The position numbers were made by a program, and so were the translations under genes. The notes under the pieces were generated by a model. That model saw only the letters and a list, made by a program, of their open reading frames with translations, had not been told where the DNA came from and did no database searches. A DNA stretch of 64,000 nucleotides from Larix kaempferi (lineage: Eukaryota > Streptophyta > Pinopsida > Pinales > Pinaceae), in assembly GCA_027924585.1 (NCBI GenBank), contig BSBM01000050.1, forward strand, positions 9,075,501 through 9,139,500. The letters are read 5' to 3'. This document shows positions 10,971-22,680 of the stretch, in pieces. How positions within the stretch are numbered: position 1 is the first letter of the stretch; each line of letters opens with the position of its first letter.

Positions 10971-12672
10971 ATGGAAGGTGCATCAACACAATCCTCCTTC
11001 ATCATAGATTCAAGAGCATCAAGACACATGTCTTCCTCCAAATATCTCTTCACTGGTTTCGAATCCATTGTTGGACCATCCATCATGTTGGGAAATGATT
11101 CTAAGATCTCCTCTGAGGGGATTGGAAGAATCAAACTTAATCATGGGTACATCTCATATGTGCTCTATGTCCCCACATTCACTTCAAATCTACTTTCAAT
11201 CTACCAGATGACCCATACTAGAGTTCCCAAGAGGGTGATCTTCTCTCCAAATGAGGTCGAAATCCAAGACATGGTATTAGGATCTACCATTGCAAAAGGT
11301 GTTGCAAACCACAAGTCGAAACTCTATGAGTTCTCCCATTTTATACCTGACTCTAACAATCTGATCTTCTCTTCACACTCATGCAAATGAATAGAGTAGT
11401 TTATGGCATGAATTATTTGGGCATCTCAACTATCAATAATTGCAAGATATGCATACTAAAGAGATGGTTGAAGGGTTTCCCAAGATCAAGTTTTCCCAAG
11501 GCACCTGCAAAGGTTGCTTGAATGGAAAATATCTAGCAAAGAAGGTTGAGAAAAATAATATTCAAAAGGTAGAGCGAATTCTAGATCCAGATCCACAAGA
11601 ACCTGAATATCTACCACCTAAGGTTCAAACTCCTATTGCAAAATGGGCCACCACTACTGCTGCATCCACCGGTGATGTTGTTGGAGATCCACCATCTTCA
11701 AGAACAACCAGATCTGATCTTCTCTCTCACACAGATCCATTTCTAGTCGAGATATGTTTTCTTATGATTGGATCAGATCCAAAGACATTCTTTGAAGCCT
11801 ACCAAGATCCAAGATGGGTAGTAACTATGGACGAAGAGTATGAGTCTCTTCAAAGAAATGAAACTTGGGAGCTTCTTTCTCTCCCTCCTGGGAGGAAGCT
11901 TGTTCAATGCAAGTGGGTTTACAGAACTAATATGGACTCTGATGGGGTCACTCGAAAATACAAGGCTCGACTAGTTGCAAAGGGTTACTCCCAAGTCCAT
12001 GGTATTGACTACTCAAATACATTCTCTCTTGTTGCTAAGATGGATTCCATCCGTCTTGTTCTTGCTCTTGTTGCATCCAAGCACTAGGAAGTGCATAACA
12101 TCGATGTCAAGAGTTCTTTCCTTCATGGAGATCTAGAGTAGGAGATATACATGAAGCAACCTGAGGGGTATGTTGAAGACTCTTCACTGGTATGTAGATT
12201 GAGGAAGTCCTTATATGGACTCAAGCAAGCTCCCCAAGCTTGGTATGAAAAAATGGACTCCTTCCTTCTGTCACAAAATTTCATGAGATACAAATATGAT
12301 TTAAATGTCTGTATGAGACATGACGGTGAATATCTACTTCTGATTGTTCTATATGTTTATTATCTATTGATTACAGGGAGAAACACTTCATGCATCATAT
12401 CTATAAAAATATATTTGCACAAATCCTTCTCCATGTTAGATCTTGGATTGTTGAGACAATTTCTTGGTCTTGAAGTCACTCAGAGTGATTCAGGAATCAA
12501 GGTTTCACAATCCAAGTATGTTTCCGATTTGCTTGATAGGTTCCATATGAGCGAATGCAAACCAGCAACATTTCCTTTTCTTTCAAGGATCGACCTTGAG
12601 GATTGTTCTTCCACACCTCTGGTGGATAGTAAACTATATCGGCAGTTGATTGGGAGGCTATTGTTTCTTACA
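10971..12672 (+). pseudogene. Copia-1 protease, integrase stub and RT N-terminal part
   Basis: The protease reads FIIDSRASRHMSSS, where the catalytic DSGAS has become DSRAS. A pre-integrase zinc-finger remnant follows (11395-11530: LWHELFGHLN, then CKGCLNGK). About a dozen residues later the frame runs into the linker before RT (SDPKTFFEAYQDPRW), so the integrase DDE core is absent. RT blocks are clear: CKWVYRTNMDSDGVTRKYKA, ARLVAKGYSQVHGIDY, SLYGLKQAPQAWY and QFLGLEVTQSDSG. The catalytic YVDD is YVYY (near 12355). Stops occur at 12085 and 12138. RT is cut at 12672 by Copia-2. Confidence 0.85.
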
Positions 12673-13308
12673 TGTTAGTTTTTCATCATTTAATTCAATA
12701 TGATCTAGGATCGTAACTAAGAGAAAAACATGTACAACATATCAAACATAAGAGACAAGAGACACAAAGCATTTCACTGGGGAAAACTAAGAAGGTGAAA
12801 AACCCCGCAACTTCCTCATAGATAGAATAAGCACCAATACAAAGATCACCAAGATTAATCCCCAAAAGATATATGTCTTCAGCAGCAAGTCCTCCACCAC
12901 TTTTGCACACTCCTCTCTCTCAACTATTCGAGTTGGATGAGTGAGTGAATAAATAAATAGAGCGGTGATCCTCTCTATTTATACTTTACCTTTACTTGCC
13001 TTTTACTCTAACTGGGCCAACCTCCCTTAGGAGAGCCTAATAACCCACTACCAATTGACACTGGTCCGACCCCACTAGGGTGGTCTAATAACCCTTTAAC
13101 TCATATTGGGCCGACCCCTCTAAGGTGGTCTAATAACCCATCAAATATAAGTTACGACACTTACAATGTAACTTGCAACACTTGCAAATACAAATGACGA
13201 CACTTCCAATCAAAGGAATAATACATCTCCATTGGGGATACAATAAAGTAAAATGTAATGCATACAATATACAAGTGAATATCTTCCAAAGTTACAAATA
13301 CATCAACA
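12673..13308 (-). repeat. Copia-2 3' LTR
   Basis: 636 bp, closely similar to 17560-18196 and related to the Copia-3 LTRs at 38158 and 56535. Left flank TTACA. Confidence 0.92.
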
Positions 13309-13599
13309 CTCCCTCTTAACTAGGAAGGTATTGTCTTGACACAAGTCATCAATACATATAGGAACAAGTCTTCAATACTGGAGATGGATCATCGTCACTA
13401 GATCACAGAGCATCATCATCACTGTTTTCGTACTCGTCATTTCGATCACTGGTGCTATCTCTCAATTATTCTCATCATAGGAAGTTCTATAGAGCCATCC
13501 CTTTTTCATGCTAGATGTAGGACTAGCCTCCATGTAGGTATTCATCATCTCTGCGAGTGGCCCATCCTATGGAATCTCAGGGATGATTATTTGCATTTG

Positions 13600-14112
13600 C
13601 AAAACCTCAAAAGAGCATCCTAGAACGGATTACGAACTTACTGCTCAACCTATAATATCTCCCAGGGAGCTATTATATGCAGAATTTTCAAAACCTCAAA
13701 AGAGCATCCCAGGAATGATTAAGAGCTTACTGCTCAACCTATAGGATCTCCCATGACTGATTATATGTGAACTTTGCAAAACCTCGAAAAAGAATCCAAG
13801 GACTAATTATGAGCTTACTACTCAACCTATAGGATCTCTCAGGACTAATTACATGTGACCAAGAAGAACCTTGAAAGATCGTCCCAGGACTGATTACAAG
13901 CTTCCTACTCAACCTATAGGATCTCCCAAGACTGATTATATGCTATCAGGAAAAACCTCGAAAGAGAATCCCAGGACTGATTACGAGCTTCCTGCTCCAC
14001 CTATAGGATCTCCTAGGACTAATTATATGCCATCAGGAAAAACCTCGAAAGAGAATCCCAGGAATGATTACAAGCTTCCTTCTCAACCTATAGGATCTCC
14101 CAGGACTGATTA
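13600..14112 (-). repeat. About five copies of a ~105-bp tandem repeat
   Basis: The unit reads, on the plus strand, CTCAACCTATAGGATCTCCC, then AGGACTGATTA, a variable stretch, then AAAACCTCGAAAGAGAATCC. Inner copies are most alike and outer ones decayed. The same repeat, reverse-complemented, lies at the equivalent 3' position of Copia-3 (about 55770-56040). A 103-codon open frame at 13871-14182 is a by-product of the repeat. On the minus strand the RT frame runs directly into the array, so RNase H was lost in a deletion ending here. Confidence 0.85.
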
Positions 14113-14824
14113 CATGATCTATTGCATAATTCCCTTGTCCAAGGAAGATTCCATCTGTGCTCTGCCACACCTCCATTCCTAGAAAGTAATGCATCATACC
14201 CAAGTCCTTCATCTCGAACTCGACATCAAGCTTCCTCTTTAATGTATCAGCAATCAACCCAATCTCACCTGTCACAAACAAGTCATCTACATACAGCAGG
14301 AGTATCACTGGATTTCCTTCCTCAATCTTGTACTAAAGGTTGGAATCCGCTTTACTCTTGGTAAAGCCCAAACTGGACAGGAAGTTGTCAATCCTACCGT
14401 ACCAAGTCCTAGGTTCTTGTTTCAAACCATACAAGGATTTCTTCAATCTGCACACATATGACTCCATGTCATGTGTCTCAAAACGGAGTGGATGCTCCAC
14501 ATACACTTCCTCGTCAACTACACCATTCAAGAAAGTTGTCTTGACATCCATATGGTGTATCTTCCACTCCATTACTACAACCAGAGCAAGTAATGTTCTG
14601 ATGGAAGTGTATCTGGCTACGGTTGCAAAAGTCTCTTCATAATCTATCCCTTCTCTCTGGGAGAATCCACGAGCCACAAACATTGCCTTGTACTTCTCTA
14701 TGCTCCCATCTGCAGCATGCTTGATCTTGTAGATCCACTTGGAAGTTACAACAGACTTCCCTTCTATTCTTGGGACCACATCCCAAACATTATTCTTCAT
14801 GATCAACTGGTATTCTTTGATCAT
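14113..14824 (-). pseudogene. Copia-2 RT remnant
   Basis: Minus-strand copia RT: VVTSKWIYKIKHAADGSIEK, KYKAMFVARGFSQREGIDYE, then WKIHHMDVKTTFLNGVVDEE, SLYGLKQEPRTWYGRID, and after a frame change MILLLYVDDLFVTGE with the catalytic YVDD kept, then MKDLGMMHYFLGMEVWQSTD. It breaks off at about 14113 into the tandem array, so the thumb and RNase H are gone. The sequence is close to Copia-3 RT at 53690-54250. The N-terminal edge near 14824 has no integrase upstream. Confidence 0.9.
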
Positions 14825-16400
14825 GGCATCCTTCCATTACTGCATCCCTAATCTTGGGAACTTCATATTCTTCAATATGTAATTTTCTGGAACTTCGCCG
14901 CTCGAACAAATGTCGTTGTCCTTCTTTTGTAGGTGATTGTACACGATCTTTCCTACAAGTCAAATTCAATTACATGATTGGAAATATCTCATAGTTTTCA
15001 TAACAAAATTCTTATGCATAGAGACATATGTCATACAGTCATGCAATTATCTTGGCCAATGCTTCAATACAACATTCATCCATATCCCATATTCATACGG
15101 TAACTTTCTAGATTCCCATCTCTACCAGAATATTGTTAAGAGTGTGCACTACTCCCAACATGTCAGCAAAGAGGTTTCATTCCAGATAAGTAGCAATGGA
15201 ATGCTCTACAGTACCATAGGTCACTTACCTATTACTATATTAGTAGTATCTTGTTCATTAATGCAACTTTTCTAAAATGCATAATATACATCCTAAATCT
15301 AGGAACATAAGTATGTACAACATCATTTAGGTAATACAAGAAATGATAATTCAAATACTTATCTTTGTTTAGTTGTTGGGTGGACTCCCTCTCAATCTTT
15401 GCTTCCTTGCATGAACTACTAGAGTGTGCTCCCTCTTGATCTTTGCTTCCTTTATGATATCATCATGATTTTATGTCTTTGAACTTCTATCCATCCTGTA
15501 CCACTATGCATGCTTAAGTGTGCACTAGTGTCATCATTGTGTCATCCTCAAGATCTCATACATAATTATACATTCATTAGTATAATCTCAATACTATCAA
15601 AATATTATGATTCTAAATAATCTTAAACATGTATGGTCATGGTCATTTCATACACAGGCAATTTATCACAAGCGTTAGTATTCAAGGTTTCAGGGAGGAC
15701 TTCTTTTACTCATGCATATTCTTATTTGACCATAGGACTCTTCTGGTTTGTCATATCATCAATCAAAGTAAGAAGCATAATATGCATAAACCCATGATTA
15801 CAAAAACTTATAACTTCATTTATCAATCATACAAAAGTATACTTATATAAGATCCTAACACAAGGTAGGATTCTAACTTGATATAGGAAAAACTTACCTG
15901 GATTATCATGTTTGCTAGTTATGTCTAACATACCCAAACAATGTCTTCTTTTGTTCTCTTCAATGATTTAGATACCTTGTGCTAGTAACCTGCATATCTC
16001 ATAAGTTAAGCATTGTAGAACCAAATTATGCATACCTCGTAAGTAGAGATTCTATGTGATCAATGTCTATGGATGAGTCTTTGTCTTCATGTCACCATGG
16101 TCATATGTTCTTGATCTAGAATTTGATTTTTCTTTCTTGATGTACCTTTCATGTTAGCAGACAACATCATCCTCATACAACACCACAGTGCATTGTATAA
16201 TCATAAGTGTCATAACCCTAATCAATGAATGTCTTCTATCATTCACATGCATTCATACTTTTACTAAGGTGAAAAGACAAGTCTAAAATTAATCAAGATT
16301 GTACTAACTTCAATAATATGAAGACAAACATATCATAAACTTAATCATGAACAGATTTCAAAACATACATGTATCTCCTCAAGTCATACCTATCGAGATT
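14825..16400. other. Copia-2 interior without recognisable coding
   Basis: AT-rich sequence with short chance frames and a local repeat of a phrase around CTTTGCTTCCTT (near 15395 and 15440). I see no gag, protease or integrase motif on either strand. It replaces the coding region expected between leader and RT, so it may be foreign filler or very decayed sequence. Confidence 0.5.
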
Positions 16401-17547
16401 GCTTGTAGTCTTCGTATGTAAGGCTTTAGCCTCATCTCCCTATAGAATTGGAACTTATTCACTTATGTAGGTGTTCAATCCATTCTCTTCTAGGATTAAC
16501 CCAATCCTATACACTTTGATTTGTTGAAACTAGATCTGGAGCTGGCTAGGGTTTGGCAGAGAAACCCTAAAATCCAAATTTGGAAATTCAAAATTATGTC
16601 TGAACATGGAAATGCATTTGATTGAGGCGAGCAAGCTGGTGTGCTCATATTTTTAAAACTCCAAAAATTAACCCCTAAAAAATGACCTGCGAAATTCGGA
16701 TCTGCAACTTCTGTCAAATTCTGGTTTTCTGGTTCAAAACCTGAACTAGGGTTTGATAGATCTCGGGGTTCTTCTTAACCAAAGAGTTAGATATTGGTCT
16801 CTAAATTTCGATTTTTCTAAGGAGATCAATACTATGTTGAGATCACTCCAAAATTTCACTTTTCAAAATCCCTAATTTCCTGCAGCAGTGAGAATCCAAA
16901 AAGAAAGTGCTCAGAATCCAATTATGTTTTGACATAATTATATGCCATATTGTTTCTGATGTATCTCTGGAATTTTGGATCCTCAAGGTCTGAAACTGTA
17001 GCCTGTTGTATACTGACCTGTCATCTTTCCAACCTCATAGATCTTAGCTTCAATGGATTTTCCATGAGAGAGATATTCTAAGTGTCGCAACATGACCTGT
17101 TTATGAGATCAAACAACATAGCGAACTTATACGGCGTGCCACGTGTCACTGTTTCAACTTCGGCCTCTGAAAATCGGACCTGTGAAACTACAGTCTGTTC
17201 CCTAACTGACATGTTTTATGGAATTTAATTTGGAACTTCCTAGTCTAATATATGACCTCTGTGCCTAGGTCACCTGTTTAGGGCTGCTTTTCGGAAGAGG
17301 CAGAAACCCTAACTTGTACGGATCATATCTCACAAAGTACAAAGTATTTGAGGCTGAAATTTTAACATAGGGTACATTTGTGTTTGATATTCGGCCTATA
17401 AAAAATTCATACCCTAAACCTAATCCAAAATGGATTTATAGCAAAAGTTCCACGATGACTAGGTTTTACTATATCAAGCCCTAGCTTCCAATTTGTCGCA
17501 AGTGCAACAAGTGTCGTAAATGTCATACAATGCCTTCCTTTAGGCTA
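16400..17547 (-). other. Copia-2 5' leader
   Basis: Minus-strand sequence next to the primer site. Several AACCCTAG/CTAGGGTTT phrases resemble the Copia-3 leader at 38800-39290, which also carries AGGGTTTC and AAACCCTAAC. No open frame of note. Confidence 0.5.
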
Positions 17548-17559
17548 GCTCTGATAACA
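17548..17559 (-). other. Copia-2 primer-binding site
   Basis: On the minus strand TGTTATCAGAGC directly follows the LTR, one base different from the consensus TGGTATCAGAGC. Confidence 0.85.
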
Positions 17560-18196
17560 TGTTAGTTTTTCATCATTTAATTCAATATGATCTAGGATCT
17601 TAACTGAGAGAACAACATGTATAGCATATCAAACATAAGAGACAAGAGACACAAAGCATTTCACCGGGGAAAACCAAGAAGGTGAAAAACCTCGCAACTT
17701 CCTCAGAGATAGAATAAGCACCAATACAAAGATCACCAAGATGAATCCCAAAAAGATATATGTCTTCAGCAGCTACTCCTCCTCCACTTTTTCACACTCC
17801 TCTCTCTCAACTATTCGAGTTGGATGAGTGAGTGAATAAATAAATAGAGAGGTGCTCCTCTCTATTTATACTTTACCTTTACTTTCCTTTTACTCTAACT
17901 GGGCCGACCTCCCTTAGGAGAGTGTAATAACCCACTACCACTTGGCACTAGGATGACCCCACTAGGGTGGTCTAATAACCCTTTAAATCATAGTGGGTCG
18001 ACCCCTCTAAGGTGGTTTAATAACCCATCAAATATAAGTTACAACACTTACAATATAACTTGCGACACTTGCAAATACAAATGACGAAACTTCCAATCGG
18101 AGGAATAATACATCTCCATTGGGGATACAATCAAGTACAAATGTAATGCATACAATATACAAGTGAATATATTCCGAAATTACAAATACATCAACA
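17560..18196 (-). repeat. Copia-2 5' LTR
   Basis: 637 bp, pair of 12673-13308. Right flank TTACA at 18197-18201. Confidence 0.92.
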
Positions 18197-18201
18197 TTAC
18201 A

Positions 18202-18831
18202 CACACTCGATCGGATCTTTCCTATGAAGTCAGTGTTGTCTCCAGATACATGCAGGATCGTCATGAACTTCACTGGAAGGAAACAAAGAGGATCTTGCAT
18301 TACTTGCAAGGGACAAAGAACTTTGGTCTTCACTATGCAGCTGGGTCTCCTCTGAACCTTGTTGGCTATATTGACTCATATTGGGATGGAGACAACTTTG
18401 ATCGAAATTCAACATCTGGTTTTGTTTTCATGATTGGATCTGGACCTATCTATTGGTCGAGCAAAAAGCATATTGCTTTATCTCTCTCTTCAGCAGAGGT
18501 CGAGTATAAAGGTGCGGTCAATGCATACACACAATGCATATGGTTGTGGGGCATCTTGTTAGAATTTGGTATTCAATTCAGTACTCCACCAGTCATCTAT
18601 TGTGACAATCAGAGTGCTATCAGGATTTCTACAGATCTGGTTCTGAGACAAAGAACCAAACACATCAAGATACACATGCATTACATCCGAGGATTGGTGC
18701 ATGATCAAACCATCTCACTGCTCTACCTTCCGATGGAAGATCAGATTGCAAATACCTTCACTAAGAACTTCTCAGTGAAGAAGTACACTTACCTTAGATC
18801 TCTTCTTGGGGTGAGTGATGTACATGATTGA
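18202..18831 (+). pseudogene. Copia-1 RT thumb and RNase H
   Basis: The Copia-1 frame resumes after Copia-2 with TRSDLSYEVSVVSRYMQDRH, then WKETKRILHYLQGTKNFGLH. RNase H follows: GYIDSYWDGDNFDRNSTSGF (active-site Asp), SSAEVEYKGAVNA (Glu), YCDNQSAIRIS (Asp), KHIKIHMHYIRG and the terminal block ending YTYLRSLLGVSDVHD at a TGA. This C-terminal third is uninterrupted, the best-kept piece of Copia-1. Confidence 0.9.
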
Positions 18832-18989
18832 TTATCCTACCACAGTCTATCTTGAGGGGGGGATTTCTTCCCACTGGGTTTTCCCTCTTTCCTCACTTTA
18901 TTTATTTAGATTGTTGTACGGGGTGACCTTTGGTCTTAGTCACCAGGGCCCTACCATTAGTTCCTTCAGTTGTTTCCTCATAGTTTGGC

Positions 18990-19000
18990 TCACGGGGGGG
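18990..19000 (+). other. Copia-1 polypurine tract
   Basis: CACGGGGGGG directly abuts the 3' LTR at 19001. A second G-run (TTGAGGGGGGGAT) lies at about 18852-18863 and may be an alternative or ancestral tract. Confidence 0.65.
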
Positions 19001-19720
19001 TGTTGGAATATTCTCACCATCATTTTTCATAATTGCATGCATCGAGTCATCATGCAGGCATCCAGTCGTCAGTATGGTAGTCTTCCAGCACCTAGTCCCC
19101 AGTTTTTCAGCCCTAGGAGCCTGTTTCTGCTCAGTTCTAGCCCTCCTAGCCACATATAAACCCTTTTTTTCATCACTGGAGTACAACTATGCCCTCTTCC
19201 ATTTATTTAGGAGTTACATAAGTCAGTTCCATGATTAGTGGATCAGTTCCTTGATTTGAGGACTGATTGCTTAGTTAACTGGCTGAAATACTTAGATAGA
19301 CACCTACAAAGACTAGTTCAACTATATTGACTATTGACAGCTCCTCATGCACCCACATTGGAGTCTACTTCCCTAAATTTGTGCCACATGCACTAGTTAG
19401 ACTCAATTAGACTCATTTGAATGACATTTGACTATTTGTGACTACTGCCACTGATTGGATGATGTCTCTAATGTCATCCAAACCACACATTGAGGAGAAT
19501 TCGAATGAACTTAGGAGGCATTCGAATTCATTTGATTGTATTAAGTTATTATTTACTTTTCACAATGTCAGCTTATAGCTAATGTATGATACAACAATTT
19601 TTGTCATTTCTTGTGTTAATGAGTGATTATTGATTCAACAATTCTTCTTCTCTGCTATTCTTGAGTGAGTTTTAGTGAGGTTTTCTCCAGCTGTGTGATG
19701 TACTGATGTAAATTATCACA
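19001..19720 (+). repeat. Copia-1 3' LTR (720 bp)
   Basis: Pair of 7662-8386, ending AAATTATCACA and followed by the TSD TTTAA at 19721-19725. Confidence 0.93.
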
Positions 19721-19725
19721 TTTAA

Positions 19726-21276
19726 TACCTTTATTAATCCTTTTGTTGTAGAAGAGTTCTTGGAAGATATTGTTAAACCCCCACCAACTAGAAATCCTAG
19801 CCCTCAAGTTTCTATCTCTGAGTTTAAACCGACATCTTGTCCTGTTTTACCATCTATTCTTTAGGCTAAAGTTAAAATACTAGTCTCCATACAAACCCAA
19901 ACAATACATATCATGTCTGGTCAACCTCAAAATAGAATAGATGCCATTGTAGCTGCTAGGTATGCCCCTTTGGTACTATAATTCCCACTTAACGCCTTAC
20001 CTAGTGGTGGATATCTTAAATATCTCCCAAGATTTAGTGGTCAAGGAGAAACTACTACAGAAGAACACTTTAATTCTTATTATAGTTATGCATACAACCA
20101 AAATATTGAGCATCAGGATGTTTGGATGAGGGTATTCATTTAGAGTCTAGATGGGGAAGTGAGGAAGTGGTTCTGAGAGTTACTTGTTGATTCAATTGAT
20201 GGTATAGATGCATTGGAAGAAGCCTTCCTGAGACAATGGGGAGATAAAACAGACTATTTGTATTACATTACTGAGTTTGGTATAGTAAAGTAGAAGTCTA
20301 ATGAATTTGTGGTTGATTTGAGCAAAATATTCAATAAAATGTATAATAAGATCCCTGCTGAGATTAAACGCATTGGAACCTCTACCAAACTCACATATGC
20401 TAATGCCTTTGATGTCGATTTATCCCTATTACTTAGAGAAAGAAGAGTCATCACTCTTGCAAATATGCAAGAAGATGCTTTAGAAGTGGATTCCAATCTC
20501 ATGGCTACTGACAGATTGAGAGCCAAGCCTCAATGCCAAGAGACTGATAGGAGAAAAAAAAAAAAAAAATTGAACCTTCAACCTCCAACACTAAATATAA
20601 ATATCCTAAAGTAGCTGAAATGGAAAATATGATCAAATATTTCAATGCCAAACTTTCCAAATTAGAAGTTGACAATAAAAATCAGAACAAAATCACTCCT
20701 GAAATTCCTAACAGAAATCCAAATTAGTTATGTAGGCCTTTTAATCCTCAATTTTTCTGTAGAGAGAAGAGATAAGTTTAAGATCAAAAGATACAACCTC
20801 CTATACATAATATTGTTCATGATGAAAACGAGGAACTGAATGATGAACAAGTTGAGGAATTAAGTCCAAAAGTTCAATTGTTATATGAATATTCATTGCA
20901 AAGTTATCTTACATAAGAAGAATATGAGCAATATTTGTTAATAGCACAACTTAATGATAGATCTGCAAAAATAGTCCAATTCAGCCAACATAAAAAGTAT
21001 GACTTGATGTATGGGTATAAAAAAGGTTTTCAAACTCCTCAGAAGAAAGTAGTAGTGATAGAAAAATAGACATTAGTGAAAGAATCAGAAAGGAAGCAAG
21101 ATCAGTCAGGGAATAAAGGTAAAAATGTTGAGGTAGGAGATATTGAGAAGTTTCCAAGTTCTTTTAATCTTGAACAAGAAATAGGAAAAATTAAAATTTC
21201 CATTCATCTAACCGAATTGGTGAAAAAACCCTTACAAAGAATCTATTATGAAAATTTTCCAGCCGATTAGTGACCT
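19726..21276 (+). pseudogene. Gypsy-1 gag core and C-terminal linker
   Basis: The frame that entered Copia-1 at 7661 resumes here. From an internal Met at 19913 (MSGQPQNRIDAIVAARYAPL) it gives a retrotransposon gag domain: PSGGYLKYLPRFSGQGETTT, EEHFNSYYSYAYN, then DGEVRKWF, DALEEAFLRQWGDKTDYL and an AEIKRIGTSTK block. Stops lie at 19862, 19979, 20141 and 20174. A Lys-rich stretch at about 20550 carries an A-run. The tail (20613-21276) is charged and stop-broken. I see no CCHC zinc knuckle, which is consistent with some Tat/Athila relatives. Confidence 0.8.
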
Positions 21277-21765
21277 TCCCACTACCAATACAGTGAATCT
21301 TCAAGATGAAAATGTAACAATTGTACTTGGACAATAGTTGAATGACAAAGCCTCTTTACCTCATCCTTTCTACATTACTATGCTTGTCCATGAAAAAATG
21401 ATGCATAATTTCCTTCTTGATTCGATTGCATCGCACAACCTTATGCCAAAGGATGTTATGGAGGCCATTGAATTAAGCATAATTACCTAACCTTTTCATG
21501 ACCTATATGCCTTGAAATCAAGGGTTTTTAAGTGTATATGAGTCATCAAGGACTTGGTAGTTATCCTGGTCCAGCTCCCTATGAAGAGTATACTGATGGA
21601 TGTAGTTTTAGCTGATATACCTCCCAAATATGGCATGTTATTATCCCGATCATCTAGTACAAAAATTGGAAGAACTCTACAGATGGACTATTCATATGCC
21701 ATAGTTCTAGAGTGTTTGGTGGAGAAACAAGACGATTATATAGGGAAACATCGTTGTCTTATTTG
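21277..21765 (+). pseudogene. Gypsy-1 aspartic protease
   Basis: The frame FYITMLVHEKMMHNFLLDS then IASHNLMPKDVMEAI shows the retroviral-type protease site with DSGAS changed to DSIAS (21418-21435). The C-terminal half, VVLADIPPKYGMLLSRSSST, continues into GRTLQMDYSYAIV, the usual flap-to-C-terminus pattern of gypsy proteases. Stops and at least one frame change are present. Confidence 0.75.
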
Positions 21766-21897
21766 ATAAGTGACCATCAGAATCCTTCAAATCATCATTT
21801 ATATGTTGTTCAGGAAAGTATTGATTCTTGTGTCTTGCATTTTGACGATCAAATATCAGCCTCAGTACAGGTGGAAAAAGACGAACAAAAGTTGCCA

Positions 21898-22420
21898 CTT
21901 ATGGACAATGAAGACAAGATTTGGAGGATGTACTTTGATGAGTCATCCTCTAAAAAGGGTGCGTGAGAAGGTATTTTTTTATTTCACCTATAGATGAAGT
22001 AATTAACCTTGTGTAGAAGCTTACATTTGAAGTCACTAATAACATAGCAAAATATGATGCACTGGTTTTAGGATTAAGTGAAACAAAGGATTTGAAAATA
22101 CAGGAGTTAGCAGTGTTGGGAATTCAGAATTAATAATACAACAAGTCATAAATGTATACCAAGTCAAACAAAAGAAACTTAAATTTTATTGTAATGAAGT
22201 GTGGGACTTAATAGATAATTATTTATTGGTTTTTAATATTTCCTTTGTCCCTCGAAACTATAATGAAACAGTGGACTCATTATCCTTGGATGCGAGTTAC
22301 TTTAAAGTACTTGTCCAACAACATCTTAGATATGTTGTATAGGTTAGACACATGCCATTTGTTCCGGATAATATTAAAAATTGGTAGGTGTTTCATGATA
22401 ATGCATAAATTGACAGGTTA
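21898..22420 (+). pseudogene. Gypsy-1 extra RNase H (upstream of RT)
   Basis: WRMYFDESSSKKGA, then GIFLFISPIDEVINLV, LTFEVTNNIAKYDALVLGL and later FVPRNYNETVDSLSLDAS match the layout of the archaeal-type RNase H seen in plant gypsy elements: first Asp in YFD, catalytic Glu region in NNIAKYDAL (consensus NNxAEYEAL, so Glu has become Lys), and a late Asp in ETVDSLSL. Four stops or frame changes break it. It lies between protease and RT. A second RNase H of this kind is known from the Tat branch, where its place varies. Confidence 0.7.
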
Positions 22421-22680
22421 TTGCAGAGTATTGGTGATTTTTCTGGTTCATTAATTGATGTAGAAGAGGAGATTGAAGAGCAACATAATTCAGATTGTTC
22501 TAATTCAAATGATGAACATGAGTTAATTGAGTTAAAAGGTAATTTTTTACCCAAAGGTCTTGTTCCTCTTGAAATAATTTTTAGTAATAATGATACTCTA
22601 CAAAATCCATTAACGCAGCATGTACACGATAATGTTCTAAGGCTTTGTTTGATGAAAAATGTAGAAGGTATGTTGAACTA

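Larger units (their letters stand above)
12673..18196 (-). mobile_element. Copia-2: antisense copia inserted in Copia-1 RT
   Basis: Two LTRs (12673-13308 and 17560-18196) are flanked by the TSD TTACA (12668-12672 and 18197-18201). Read on the minus strand they begin TGTTGATGTATTTGTAA and end GAAAAACTAACA. The primer site TGTTATCAGAGC lies at 17559-17548 and the purine tract GTTAAGAGGGAG at 13320-13309. Only part of RT remains inside; gag, protease, integrase and RNase H are not seen. LTR, purine tract and 3' repeat array match Copia-3, so both belong to one family. Confidence 0.92.
7662..19720 (+). mobile_element. Copia-1: Ty1/copia element inserted in Gypsy-1 gag
   Basis: Two LTRs (7662-8386 and 19001-19720) begin TGTTGGAATATT and end ATTATCACA, flanked by the TSD TTTAA (7657-7661 and 19721-19725). 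A TGTTATCAGACC primer site follows the first LTR and a G-run purine tract precedes the second. Gag, protease, RT and RNase H remnants are in copia order. The integrase core is missing. A solo LTR and Copia-2 are nested inside. Confidence 0.93.

Noticed and set aside
13600-14112. CRISPR-like array
   Set aside because: Repeats are long, imperfect and without unique spacers, and the context is a plant retroelement.
13871-14182. 103-codon frame with repeating GSPRTDY-like text
   Set aside because: It is a translation of the tandem repeat array, antisense to Copia-2.
14937-15275. 112-codon frame in Copia-2
   Set aside because: No retroelement or host motif; composition is that of AT-rich non-coding DNA.
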